Of a stretch of 6,951 nucleotides of DNA, positions 1 to 6,178 are shown in pieces. The stretch is from Methanosarcinales archaeon. Lineage in GTDB: Archaea > Halobacteriota > Syntropharchaeia > Alkanophagales > Methanospirareceae. The number at the start of each line of letters is the position of its first letter. Positions within the stretch are counted from its first letter, which is position 1. The stretch lies in NCBI GenBank assembly GCA_025464425.1, contig JAODGV010000040.1, forward strand, positions 1 to 6,951. Reading direction: 5' to 3'. Under the pieces are notes generated by a model. The model was not told the origin of the DNA, made no database searches, and worked only from the letters and a program-made list of their open reading frames with translations. A program made the translations under genes and the position numbers.

Positions 1-33
1 AAGAGGAAGCTGGAATGAGCTGATGCGAGAGAA

Positions 34-1026
34 ATGGAAGCGAGAAAAGTCCAGATAACCGGGAAATCCACGTATATGATTACATTACCGAAGAGATGGG
101 CGGTTGATGTCGGGCTGCAGCCCGGTTCACTCGTCTCGATCACTTATCGCGACGATGGAACTTTACTGCTCACACCGCCAATAGCTCAGCCTTTTGTCAG
201 CCGTAAGATACTGAAGATCAATGATAATATGAATGAGCTCAAAATGGATATCATAGGTGCCTATGTGATGGGACACCAGTTCATAGAGCTTCATGCGAAT
301 ATGAGCATGATACCACAGGAGACAAGGAGAGAGGTGAAAGAGCTATGCAAAAATCTCATCGGTATAGAGATAGTGGAAGAGACGAGGAGTAAGATAGTAA
401 TCTACGACATCCTGAACCCCGGTGAATTCACGATTGATAGAGGGCTTAAACGGATGCATGCACTCGTGTCAGGAATGCTTAAAGACCTTATTGACACTTT
501 TAATCTGAGAACAAGGGTTGAGATGTTAAGTGAGATTATCGCACGTGAAGAGGAGGTGGATAGGGTATATTTACTGATATTGAAGCAGTTCATCAGGCGA
601 TTAAAAACTGGCTGGGTGTCGAGAGAGGACCAGTTGAATCTCGTTGAAGCTTTTCATTACCGCCTCGCAGCCGATAATCTCGAACGAATCGGCGACCATA
701 CGGTGAAGATAGCAAATACGCTCCATTCTATTGACTTTGCTAAGGATGTCCAGAAGGGCATTACAGGCAGGCTCGTGGAGCTTGGTAAGGATTCGCTGGA
801 CATCATTGAGAAGAGCGTTATTTCACTCCGGAGCAGGGATACGAAGCTTGCGAGCAGTGTATTCAGTGCGAATGCGAAGTTAAAGGAGAGGATGTCAAAG
901 ATCAGCCAATTGACGATTGGTACACCAGATGCGCTACCTCTTGGTATCATAACTGACAGTATCAGCCGGATAGGGGACTATGCGGAGAACATTGCGGAAC
1001 TCGCAATTGATTTATGTCAATTATAA
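34..1026 (+). CDS. AbrB-domain PhoU-like phosphate-uptake regulator
   Basis: This is a 330-residue cytoplasmic protein. Residues 3-48 form a SpoVT/AbrB-type DNA-binding swapped-hairpin domain (RKVQITGKSTYMITLPKRW, then a basic-acidic turn and LLLTP). Residues 135-330 form two helical PhoU repeats, each with the metal-binding signature: ERIGDH at 217-222 and SRIGDY at 311-316. The linker (50-130) is less diagnostic. In archaea this architecture is known as a PhoU-like regulator, thought to sense phosphate status or transport and control transcription directly; the target is not visible here. No pst or phosphate-transporter gene lies in the window, but the upstream side is cut off. An in-frame TGA at 16-18 lies just before the ATG, so the start is well bounded. 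No good Shine-Dalgarno is seen. Bases 1-18 or 1-23 may be the tail of an upstream gene. Family assignment is firm; exact role is inferred. Confidence 0.92.
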   Translation: MEARKVQITGKSTYMITLPKRWAVDVGLQPGSLVSITYRDDGTLLLTPPIAQPFVSRKILKINDNMNELKMDIIGAYVMGHQFIELHANMSMIPQETRREVKELCKNLIGIEIVEETRSKIVIYDILNPGEFTIDRGLKRMHALVSGMLKDLIDTFNLRTRVEMLSEIIAREEEVDRVYLLILKQFIRRLKTGWVSREDQLNLVEAFHYRLAADNLERIGDHTVKIANTLHSIDFAKDVQKGITGRLVELGKDSLDIIEKSVISLRSRDTKLASSVFSANAKLKERMSKISQLTIGTPDALPLGIITDSISRIGDYAENIAELAIDLCQL

Positions 1027-1033
1027 GGTATAG

Positions 1034-1048
1034 TTATTCCGGGAATAA
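1034..1048. repeat. 15-bp near-perfect palindrome after the PhoU gene
   Basis: TTATTCC and GGAATAA flank a single G, 8 bp after the PhoU stop codon. It could be an RNA 3'-end structure or a protein-binding site. There is no T-tract directly after it, so I do not call it an intrinsic terminator. Confidence 0.6.
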
Positions 1049-1068
1049 ATTGCGAAATGCGATGCTAA

Positions 1069-1112
1069 AAATTCCAGATCTCAAGCATCAAATAACAAAT
1101 AATCTGGAATTT
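1069..1112. repeat. Inverted repeat with 11-bp arms in a convergent spacer
   Basis: AAATTCCAGAT (1069-1079) is perfectly complementary to ATCTGGAATTT (1102-1112), with a 22-bp loop. It sits between two convergent genes (PhoU ending at 1026, membrane protein ending at 1140). It could act as a two-way transcript-end hairpin or be a relic of a mobile element. The arms share TTCC/GGAA with the palindrome at 1034-1048. Confidence 0.65.
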
Positions 1113-1139
1113 GAGTCCATAAGATATTGAGCAAATACC

Positions 1140-1574
1140 TCATGAGTGTGTTGCAGGTGCAGGAGTTTTCCATATCACAAGATGTGCGAAACAGAAAATC
1201 ATCAGTCCGAAAGAGACCGCCAGGAAGGTAAAAATCATATTTGTGTACAGTGCGCTTTTGACATACCAGGATATACCTGCAAAGGAGTGTGCTATTGCAA
1301 TAAGCGCAATACTTAACAACGCCACGGGAAATATTTTATGATTTTTCAATGTGTGCAGTGCAAGATATGAGCAGGAGAAATATAAACCTATCATAACTAA
1401 AACATAAGGTATCAACATTTCATGTTTCACCACCTGAATAAGCAATAAGCTGTGTTCATTATTGATCAAGTTTTCAATACTCCCGGAAAACCAAAGTGTG
1501 CACGTATAGTCAATTATAATGGAGATGGCGAGCCAGACCGAGATAGCAAGTATTTTATTTTTCTTTTCTACCAT
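1140..1574 (-). CDS. Four-helix integral membrane protein of unknown function
   Basis: I do not recognise this 144-residue protein. It has four strongly hydrophobic segments at about residues 8-29, 53-73, 81-103 and 109-135, a short basic N-terminus (MVEKKNK) and no soluble domain, so it should lie in the cytoplasmic membrane. The stretch DYTCTLWFSGSIENLIN after helix 1 faintly recalls the D-x3-TLW-x2-G-x3-N pattern of small archaeal DUF5658-like four-helix proteins; this is only a resemblance. The coding sequence is clearly richer in A+T than PhoU, argG or the TIM-barrel gene, with many AAA, ATA and TTT codons, which may mean recent transfer. No Shine-Dalgarno precedes the ATG. It stands alone, convergent with PhoU and downstream of a broken gene. 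Coding status rests on the open frame and coherent helix pattern. Confidence 0.62.
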   Translation of the reverse strand: MVEKKNKILAISVWLAISIIIDYTCTLWFSGSIENLINNEHSLLLIQVVKHEMLIPYVLVMIGLYFSCSYLALHTLKNHKIFPVALLSIALIAIAHSFAGISWYVKSALYTNMIFTFLAVSFGLMIFCFAHLVIWKTPAPATHS

Positions 1575-1636
1575 GTGCGAACATTCGTTCAGGTACCCTA
1601 TAAAGTTATCTAAGAATAATAGAAATATTTCAATGG

Positions 1637-1644
1637 TATATAAA
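1637..1644 (-). promoter_or_regulatory. Candidate TATA box for the membrane protein gene
   Basis: The minus strand reads TTTATATA here, matching the archaeal TATA consensus. It would place transcription start near 1615 and give a leader of about 40 nt before the ATG at 1574. The surroundings are AT-rich, so chance occurrence is possible. Confidence 0.4.
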
Positions 1645-1763
1645 TTAAGTATTCATTATTTGATAATTTTCTGGAACATGATTGAAATTCCTTCACCATG
1701 ACAGAAAAGGTCCTAAAATCATCTGATGTAGTAATCTGTAAAATATCGTGAGTATGCACGATA

Positions 1764-1918
1764 GACTTTATAGCCCTCGGAAGCGAGTGTTTTTAAACCG
1801 CCCGGTTCTTATCGTGGAATATCACCTCAAATCCATACCTCGCAAATACCTTGTCCAATGCTCTCCCTACCAGACCGCTACCCCGGATTGACGATTTTAC
1901 ATTCTTGTTCGTGTTCAT
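1764..1918 (-). pseudogene. Frameshifted N-terminal remnant of a UDP-glucose/GDP-mannose dehydrogenase-type enzyme
   Basis: From ATG 1918 the minus strand encodes MNTNKNVKSSIR, then GSGLVGRALDKVFARYGFEV, then IFHDKNRAV, and stops at TAA 1795-1793. The GxGxVG loop, the helix and the acidic D closing the second strand are the NAD-binding Rossmann start of nucleotide-sugar dehydrogenases (known: G-x-G-x-V-G ... D-x-N). Just past the stop, the adjacent frame continues the family pattern as KTLASEGYKV (1793-1764). One lost T in the run at 1795-1797 would explain the break, since restoring it gives NRAVLKTLASEGYKV. A third frame (about 1765-1690, DILQITTSDDFRTFSV) may be a further decayed piece. 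The rest of the enzyme, normally over 400 residues, is absent; AT-rich DNA and the membrane protein gene follow. The start may be 1927 (in-frame ATG). It overlaps the 3' end of the TIM-barrel gene by 41 bp in another frame. Identity was worked out by eye. Confidence 0.72.
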
Positions 1919-2750
1919 GGACCACATCCCAGGAGTGAAAATCACCTCGCACTGCCTTTATGCCATATTTTACCTTCTCAGGGTCAGTGAAGCTCTTTAT
2001 CTCGAGAACTACATACTCGGGTTGAATATCCCTGATATCTCTGAGCACGCTTCCTGCATCTATTTTACCCTCACCGAGCGGCAAGTGCAGGTCAGAGATG
2101 CCATCATTGTCGTGCAGGTGCACGTGTTTTATGAACGGATGGAGCTCATCGAGGAACTCACTGAGCGTGATGCCATATCGTTCTGCGATGATGAATGCGT
2201 GCCCGGTGTCGAACGTTACGCTAATATCCTCATTCGCGGCATGAAGGATAGCGAGAAGTTCAACGGGCAGACTTCCTACCCTGTTGTCATCGAGATTCTC
2301 GAGGCACAGCACCACCGAATAATCCCGTGCTAACTGAGCGAGCATCTTGAGATTCCTGACAGTGTTCAGGAACGCTTTGCGATATGAAATGCCTGTGAAC
2401 CCTGTTCCGTTATCTGCAATGATGTCACCGCCGTGAATGACGACATGCCTCACATCAATGAGCGAAGCGATCTCGAAGACACGCTCCATAACCATGAGAT
2501 TGTGGCGGAGCATTCTGCCGAGGTCAACCCGCAGGTTCGGATCACTCGCATCCGACGTGGGCACATGCAATGAGAACGTGACGTCGAACGAATCAAGAGC
2601 CCACAGCATCGCATGATTTATCTCAAGCGAGCTGCTCAGCATGGGGACGTCATCGAAGCCCAGCTCCATAAGCTCCACATCCAGATAAGAGAGGCTCAGA
2701 GGTCCTCCTGAGATCTCACGCACCAGCCGCGAATTCACACCCACTTTCAT
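1878..2750 (-). CDS. Xylose isomerase-like TIM-barrel protein (AP endonuclease 2 superfamily)
   Basis: This 290-residue protein is predicted to be a cytoplasmic metal-dependent sugar isomerase/epimerase or endonuclease IV-like enzyme; the substrate is unknown. The strand-end motifs of the barrel occur in order: LHVP (His62), VVIHGGD (His106), LCLENL (Glu151), VTFDTGHA (Asp181, His184), HVHLHDNDG (209-217, with His211 and His213), HLPLGEGKID (222-231) and VVLEIKS (Glu250). Together they supply the His/Glu/Asp metal ligands expected of the family. Family similarity fades after about residue 268. The last 20 or so residues run through the start of the dehydrogenase remnant in another frame, so the present C-terminus may be secondary. 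On the same strand as that remnant, it probably once headed a sugar-nucleotide operon. The ATG at 2750 lies where a TATA box predicts the transcript start, consistent with leaderless translation. Confidence 0.88.
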   Translation of the reverse strand: MKVGVNSRLVREISGGPLSLSYLDVELMELGFDDVPMLSSSLEINHAMLWALDSFDVTFSLHVPTSDASDPNLRVDLGRMLRHNLMVMERVFEIASLIDVRHVVIHGGDIIADNGTGFTGISYRKAFLNTVRNLKMLAQLARDYSVVLCLENLDDNRVGSLPVELLAILHAANEDISVTFDTGHAFIIAERYGITLSEFLDELHPFIKHVHLHDNDGISDLHLPLGEGKIDAGSVLRDIRDIQPEYVVLEIKSFTDPEKVKYGIKAVRGDFHSWDVVHEHEQECKIVNPG

Positions 2751-2776
2751 CTATTATACATATATTTTGGAAGAGC

Positions 2777-2787
2777 TATATATATTT
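2777..2787 (-). promoter_or_regulatory. TATA box for the TIM-barrel gene (leaderless)
   Basis: The minus strand reads AAAATATATATAGC across this site. A start 25-27 nt downstream falls at about 2752-2757, practically at the ATG (2750), and no Shine-Dalgarno is present, so the mRNA is probably leaderless. Confidence 0.55.
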
Positions 2788-2810
2788 TGCATGTTTATAG
2801 AAATAGTGAA

Positions 2811-2821
2811 GTATATATATA
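2811..2821 (+). promoter_or_regulatory. TATA box for the marker protein 8 gene
   Basis: GTATATATATAA on the plus strand, diverging from the TIM-barrel promoter only about 30 bp away. Transcription would begin near 2840, leaving a leader of about 65 nt to the preferred ATG at 2906, or about 15 nt to the in-frame ATG at 2855. Confidence 0.5.
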
Positions 2822-2905
2822 ACCTTTTTATGCGCCTTAGCAGTCTCTCAGGCAGTGTGTCATCCTTTTTCTGTTTTCTACATCATCTGTTATATAGAAA
2901 ATATC

Positions 2906-3748
2906 ATGAGGGACCGGCATGTGCTGGAGACGATGGGCAGGGCAAGAGTGGTTGTTGAAGATGGAAAAGTAGTGGAAGTGAGCAAACCGGCGGTCAAGTA
3001 CTGCCCGCTCTGGGCGAAGATCCGCGGGATTACGGAACTGAATGAAGAGGTGATCCGTGACAATGTGGAGTTCCGTATACGTGATTTCGGGATGTGTACC
3101 CCGAACAGGCGAGTGGAACTGGAGGTTTTTGTCAATTTCGGCGCGTCTGAGACGTTGATGACCGCACTCCGTAAGGGATTATTAGATGCCACGGTCACGG
3201 TCTGTGAAGGTGCAGGCACTGTCATCACTCACAATCCCGCACTGGTACAGGGTATCGGTGCCCGGCTGGGTGGTGTGATGGAGACCAGCCCGGTGGATGG
3301 CATTTTGAGCAGTATAGCCGAAAAAGGGGGTATAACACTCAAGCCACCCGCGATAGATCAGCCCGGAGGACTGAAACTTGCAATTCGCAACGGCTATAAA
3401 AGAGTGGGTGTTACTGTATGTACGGTGAGAGATGCGGAACAGTGCAGAGCTATAAGTGAAGATGCTATCATCTTCGGGGTACATCTCACAGGTATCACGA
3501 GAAGCGATGCGGAGAAGCTATGTCGGGTTGCAGACCTGGTTACCGCATGTGCATCCCGCCACATAAGAGAACATGCGAAGGTTCACGCGATCTTACAGGC
3601 TGGTACTGCCATCCCCATATTCGCACTCACGCCCGCGGGCAAAGAATTGCTACTGGAACGTGCGAAAGAGATAGGGAATAAATTGTTCCTGAGTGCGATG
3701 CAATTGCCGGTGCTACCTTCGGATAAGCAACCGATGCCACTTATTTGA
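2906..3748 (+). CDS. Methanogenesis marker protein 8 (DUF2099)
   Basis: This 280-residue cytoplasmic protein belongs to the DUF2099 family, which is almost confined to archaea with methyl-coenzyme M reductase; its biochemical role is unknown to me. Recognised stretches: GRARVVVEDGKVVEV (11-25), KYCPLWAKIRGI (31-42), EFRIRDFGMCTP (55-66), FGASETLMTALRKGLLDA (78-95), VCEGAGTV (99-106), LVQGIGARLGG (113-123), RVGVTV (166-171) and DLVTACASRHIRE (210-222). Cysteines 33, 64, 100 and 215 sit inside these blocks and could bind metal or act in catalysis. The frame is open back to an ATG at 2855, but the extra residues (MCHPFSVFYIICYIENI) are hydrophobic and unlike the family, whose members begin roughly ten residues before the G-x-A-R-V motif, so I prefer 2906. 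No Shine-Dalgarno is evident. It ends 3 bp from the convergent metal-ribbon gene. Confidence 0.93.
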   Translation: MRDRHVLETMGRARVVVEDGKVVEVSKPAVKYCPLWAKIRGITELNEEVIRDNVEFRIRDFGMCTPNRRVELEVFVNFGASETLMTALRKGLLDATVTVCEGAGTVITHNPALVQGIGARLGGVMETSPVDGILSSIAEKGGITLKPPAIDQPGGLKLAIRNGYKRVGVTVCTVRDAEQCRAISEDAIIFGVHLTGITRSDAEKLCRVADLVTACASRHIREHAKVHAILQAGTAIPIFALTPAGKELLLERAKEIGNKLFLSAMQLPVLPSDKQPMPLI

Positions 3749-3751
3749 GTA

Positions 3752-3919
3752 CTACTCGCCCACCAATGGCGTGCCGCATTTCGGGCACTTCATCCTGCGG
3801 CAGGGTAGACCGCGCTTCTTCGCCGCTTCATAACCGCACTGGGGGCAGACGCACTTCGCAGGTGGACCGCCCATGCCTCTCCCTGCTGCTGCTCCTCCTC
3901 TGCCTCTACCACCAGCCAT
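3752..3919 (-). CDS. Small six-cysteine metal-ribbon protein (rubredoxin/zinc-ribbon-like)
   Basis: This 55-residue protein has a glycine/arginine-rich, probably disordered head (MAGGRGRGGAAAGRGMGG) followed by a compact ribbon: C23-V-C25-P-Q-C28-G-Y, C40, then C45-P-K-C48-G. The two CPxCG knuckles could hold one Zn or Fe ion in the way zinc ribbons and rubredoxins do. The extra Cys23 and Cys40 recur, to my recollection, in a family of small archaeal and bacterial proteins of the form CVCPxCGY...PC...KCPKCG, whose function I do not know. The ATG follows the superoxide reductase stop by 3 nt, with GAGGTG six bases upstream, so the two are clearly cotranscribed. That placement suggests a role in redox or oxidative-stress handling, perhaps as electron donor or repair factor, but this is inference. 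It converges on the marker protein 8 gene, 3 bp away. Confidence 0.88.
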   Translation of the reverse strand: MAGGRGRGGAAAGRGMGGPPAKCVCPQCGYEAAKKRGLPCRRMKCPKCGTPLVGE

Positions 3920-3922
3920 TTA

Positions 3923-4255
3923 TTACACCTCTATACAGTTCTGCCACAGCCCGTGAATATTGCAGTAAGATAGTGCGCAGAAGGCTTTGAATTCAGTAAC
4001 CGGCACCCTGAACGAGACATCCGGGCTGGTATATCCGGCAGCAAATGCGCCTCTGCCGATACAAACCACCTCGCCGCCTTTCTTGATCCCAAATACTTCT
4101 ATCCATGCGATACGATGCTCCAGGGTATTGGGATGTGGCACGTCCTTACCCACAACCACACGCACAACGCCTTCTTCCCTGTTCACTTCAAATACCGGCA
4201 GATGGTTCTCCTTACCTTCGGATTCCGCATCCTTCAATACTTCGCCAAGGTTCAT
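3923..4255 (-). CDS. Superoxide reductase, neelaredoxin type
   Basis: This 110-residue cytoplasmic enzyme reduces superoxide to hydrogen peroxide without making oxygen, as in anaerobic archaea. The Fe(His)4(Cys) ligands are all visible: His18 (ENHLPVFEV), His41 and His47 (VPHPNTLEHRIAW), Cys98 and His101 (ALSYCNIHGLW). There is no N-terminal desulforedoxin Cys4 domain, so it is the one-iron class. Glu16 is present, but the usual catalytic Lys of the E-K-H motif is Asn17. The frame opens further upstream to a TTG at 4330, which would add 25 highly charged residues. I chose ATG 4255 because AAGGAGG lies 8 bases before it and the resulting length and ligand numbering match known members such as the Pyrococcus enzyme. 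It is the first gene of a unit with the six-cysteine protein and diverges from DUF2124. Confidence 0.93.
   Translation of the reverse strand: MNLGEVLKDAESEGKENHLPVFEVNREEGVVRVVVGKDVPHPNTLEHRIAWIEVFGIKKGGEVVCIGRGAFAAGYTSPDVSFRVPVTEFKAFCALSYCNIHGLWQNCIEV
3926..3932 (-). promoter_or_regulatory. Ribosome binding site of the metal-ribbon gene
   Basis: AGAGGTG on the minus strand, six bases before ATG 3919. It overlaps the last codons and stop of superoxide reductase (GAG GTG TAA), the layout expected for translational coupling. Confidence 0.75.
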
Positions 4256-4263
4256 CGCCATAG

Positions 4264-4270
4264 CCTCCTT
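4264..4270 (-). promoter_or_regulatory. Ribosome binding site deciding the superoxide reductase start
   Basis: AAGGAGG lies 8 bases upstream of ATG 4255, and a second GGAGGAGG occurs just before it. An ATG at 4261 is too close (2 bases), so 4255 is favoured over 4261 and over the distal TTG 4330. Confidence 0.7.
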
Positions 4271-4330
4271 ATCCTCCTCCCCTCGCTTGCCATGCTCCAG
4301 TTCTTTCTCATCAACATTTTCATGCCTCAA

Positions 4331-4360
4331 ATCTTACAAATAATTTTAATGATTATTATC
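4331..4360. promoter_or_regulatory. AT-rich divergent promoter region, superoxide reductase and DUF2124
   Basis: This is the most AT-rich patch between the two divergent genes and includes TAATTTTAATGA on the plus strand. TATA-type elements for both directions probably lie here, with starts near 4315 (minus) and 4375 (plus). No single box stands out. Confidence 0.3.
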
Positions 4361-4397
4361 TTTTCTTCTTTTAGTTTGGTGTTGTGGAAGTAAAGAC

Positions 4398-4404
4398 AGG
4401 AGGG
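4398..4404 (+). promoter_or_regulatory. Ribosome binding site of the DUF2124 gene
   Basis: AGGAGGG ends 7 bases before ATG 4412. An ATG at 4405 is out of frame and stops quickly, so 4412 is the start. Confidence 0.75.
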
Positions 4405-4411
4405 ATGGGAT

Positions 4412-4888
4412 ATGGAGAAGCGTAGTGGAATACCCGGTTTCACCGGTGCATTTAAAGATGTGATGGAAGAGGTGAAAGATGGTTCTAAGGTGGTATTTAC
4501 AGGTTCTGTCGCAGTCTGTACGCCATTCATAGAGCTGCTTGCCTATACCGTGCGGAACAGGGGTTTCGAGATGCTGTATGTACCGAGGGCAATGGCGACC
4601 GAGGCGCGGAAGATAAAAAATATAGAGAATATAGGCTATAGCGTGGTGGATGAGAAAGGAGACCCCAGTAACCCGGCTGCAATCGTCGTACTCGGTGGTC
4701 TTGCAATGCCCAAGTTCGGCTGCCCGCCCGAGGATGTCAATCGCATGATAGAGGAGTTAGCGGGTGATGCCCGCCCGAAAATCATCGGTGTTGGGTTCAT
4801 GAACATATTCGAGCGTCAGGGCTGGGATAAGAAGATAGAATTTGACCGGCTGATAGATACAACGATGGAGGTCGAGCTAAAGAAATAA
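4412..4888 (+). CDS. DUF2124 family archaeal protein
   Basis: This 158-residue soluble protein matches DUF2124, a family I know only as uncharacterised and archaeal, mainly from methanogens and relatives. Its conserved-looking blocks are VVFTGSVAVCTPFIELLAY (27-45), YVPRA followed by ARKI (56-68), VVLGGLAMPKFGCP (92-105) and IIGVGFMNIFERQGWD (124-139). Alternating hydrophobic strands ending in glycine-rich turns suggest a Rossmann-like alpha/beta fold. Cys36 and Cys104 lie in two of the glycine turns and could be functional. There are no membrane segments or signal peptide. It has its own strong ribosome binding site, diverges from superoxide reductase and converges with argG 22 bp away, so it is probably monocistronic. 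The proximity to marker protein 8 suggests, but does not prove, a link to methane/alkane metabolism. Confidence 0.88.
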   Translation: MEKRSGIPGFTGAFKDVMEEVKDGSKVVFTGSVAVCTPFIELLAYTVRNRGFEMLYVPRAMATEARKIKNIENIGYSVVDEKGDPSNPAAIVVLGGLAMPKFGCPPEDVNRMIEELAGDARPKIIGVGFMNIFERQGWDKKIEFDRLIDTTMEVELKK

Positions 4889-4910
4889 AGAGGATAGGAG
4901 TCACGAAAAA

Positions 4911-6083
4911 TTAAAGCGTACGGGTCTTCATAGCTGCAAGTCTCGACTGGAATCCGTGGTACATGGAATAGCCTTCTGCGATACTCTGCTCGCCTTTCAC
5001 GTCGAATGATACCTCCTTTGAGTATAGTGCATACGGCGATTCACGCCCGATGACACGAGCAACACCCCTGTTCAACCTCATGTAAACATACCCGGTCACG
5101 CGCTCCTGCGTCTTATCTATGAACGCATTGAGTGCCTCGAAGAGCGGATCCATGACCAGTCCCTGATAGACCAGTTCGCTCCATGTACGATCAACCATTT
5201 CTTTGAACCTCAGTTCGTTCCTCGTCAGCACAAGCCGTTCGATATCACGATGCGCATCTAACAGGATAGTGGCTGCCGGATGTTCATAAACCTCCCGCGC
5301 CTTATAGCCAAGAACACGATCCTCTATCATATCTGTCCTGCCTATACCATGTTTACCGCCTATCGCATTCAAATCCTTTATGAGTGCTACACCGTCACGG
5401 GCTTCATCATTAATTGATACCGGTACACCGCGCTCAAACCCGATTTTCAGTATATCCGGCGTATCTGGCGCAGTATCTACCGCGGTAGTCCACTGGAATG
5501 CCGTTTCAGGTGGTGATACTGCCGGGTCTTCCAGCTCACTCCCCTCTATGCTCCTGCTCCATATATTCTCATCCACGCTCCATCTCTTATCCGTCTCGAA
5601 CGTAATACCGTGATCTGCCGCGTATCGCTTCTCCTCCTCACGTGTCAGTGCCAGTTCCCGCATAGGTGCTATCAACCTGAGATTGGAAGTTCTGAATACC
5701 GCATCGAACCTCAACTGGTCGTTACCCTTGCCTGTACAACCGTGTGCAACCGCGTCCGCGCACTCTCGCTCAGCTACCGCAAGGACATGCCTCGCTATCA
5801 GTGGTCTTGCAATTGCAGTGCCGAGGACATAGCCCTCATAAGTACCGTTTGCCTTGATCAGCGGGAAGATGCAACTGTAAACGAATTCCTGCTTCGCATC
5901 TATCAGCACGAAAGAATCACTCAGCTTCTCAGCTCGTTCCCGCGCTTCCTTCAACTCATGCTCCGGCTGCCCTACATCCACCGTTACTGCAATCACTTCA
6001 TCATACCCATAATGCTCTCTCAGCAGAGGGATGCAGACCGAAGTATCCAGACCACCGGAATATGCCAGTACCACCTTCTTCAT
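4911..6083 (-). CDS. argG: Argininosuccinate synthase
   Basis: This 390-residue protein is full length for the family. It joins citrulline and aspartate with ATP to give argininosuccinate, AMP and pyrophosphate, the penultimate step of arginine synthesis, in the cytoplasm. The ATP-pyrophosphatase loop is AYSGGLDTS (7-15). Further signatures are VDVGQPE (35-41), YVLGTAIARPLIA (85-97), the citrulline/aspartate-binding HGCTGKGNDQLRF (114-126) and WSVDENIWSRSIEGSELEDP (168-187). The C-terminal oligomerisation region is complete, ending in the helix around GFQSRLAAMKTRTL. No key residue appears to be missing. The ATG at 6083 puts the loop at its usual position. The gene stands alone, convergent with DUF2124; argH and other arg genes are not in the window. 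Only a weak Shine-Dalgarno-like AAGTGA precedes the start. Confidence 0.97.
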   Translation of the reverse strand: MKKVVLAYSGGLDTSVCIPLLREHYGYDEVIAVTVDVGQPEHELKEARERAEKLSDSFVLIDAKQEFVYSCIFPLIKANGTYEGYVLGTAIARPLIARHVLAVAERECADAVAHGCTGKGNDQLRFDAVFRTSNLRLIAPMRELALTREEEKRYAADHGITFETDKRWSVDENIWSRSIEGSELEDPAVSPPETAFQWTTAVDTAPDTPDILKIGFERGVPVSINDEARDGVALIKDLNAIGGKHGIGRTDMIEDRVLGYKAREVYEHPAATILLDAHRDIERLVLTRNELRFKEMVDRTWSELVYQGLVMDPLFEALNAFIDKTQERVTGYVYMRLNRGVARVIGRESPYALYSKEVSFDVKGEQSIAEGYSMYHGFQSRLAAMKTRTL

Positions 6084-6125
6084 TCTTAATCACTTATGTC
6101 ATCCAGACATTTAGATAGACGGGGA

Positions 6126-6136
6126 TACATAAATAA
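6126..6136 (-). promoter_or_regulatory. Candidate TATA box for argG
   Basis: The minus strand reads TTATTTATGTA, which would start transcription near 6105 and give a leader of about 20 nt. The match to TTTATATA is only partial. Confidence 0.35.
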
Positions 6137-6178
6137 CATAACTTAATAACCTGCGTACACATGCTGATAGCTGGATAT

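Noticed and set aside
1851..2333. Long plus-strand open frame opposite the TIM-barrel gene
   Set aside because: It is antisense to a gene with complete family motifs, has no promoter or ribosome binding site, and its translation resembles nothing known.
2855..2905. Upstream ATG 2855 for marker protein 8
   Set aside because: The added residues are hydrophobic and not family-like; they could mimic a signal peptide, but the family is cytoplasmic. The start at 2906 is preferred, though not proven.
4256..4330. N-terminal extension of superoxide reductase from TTG 4330
   Set aside because: It would add 25 charged residues foreign to the family, while a strong ribosome binding site points to ATG 4255.
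3987..4343. Plus-strand open frame opposite superoxide reductase
   Set aside because: It is antisense to a gene with all metal ligands, and the serine/threonine/proline-rich translation is typical of a shadow frame.
5610..6089. Plus-strand open frame opposite argG
   Set aside because: It is a shadow of the highly conserved argG N-terminal half; its cysteine- and histidine-rich translation is an artefact of antisense codons.
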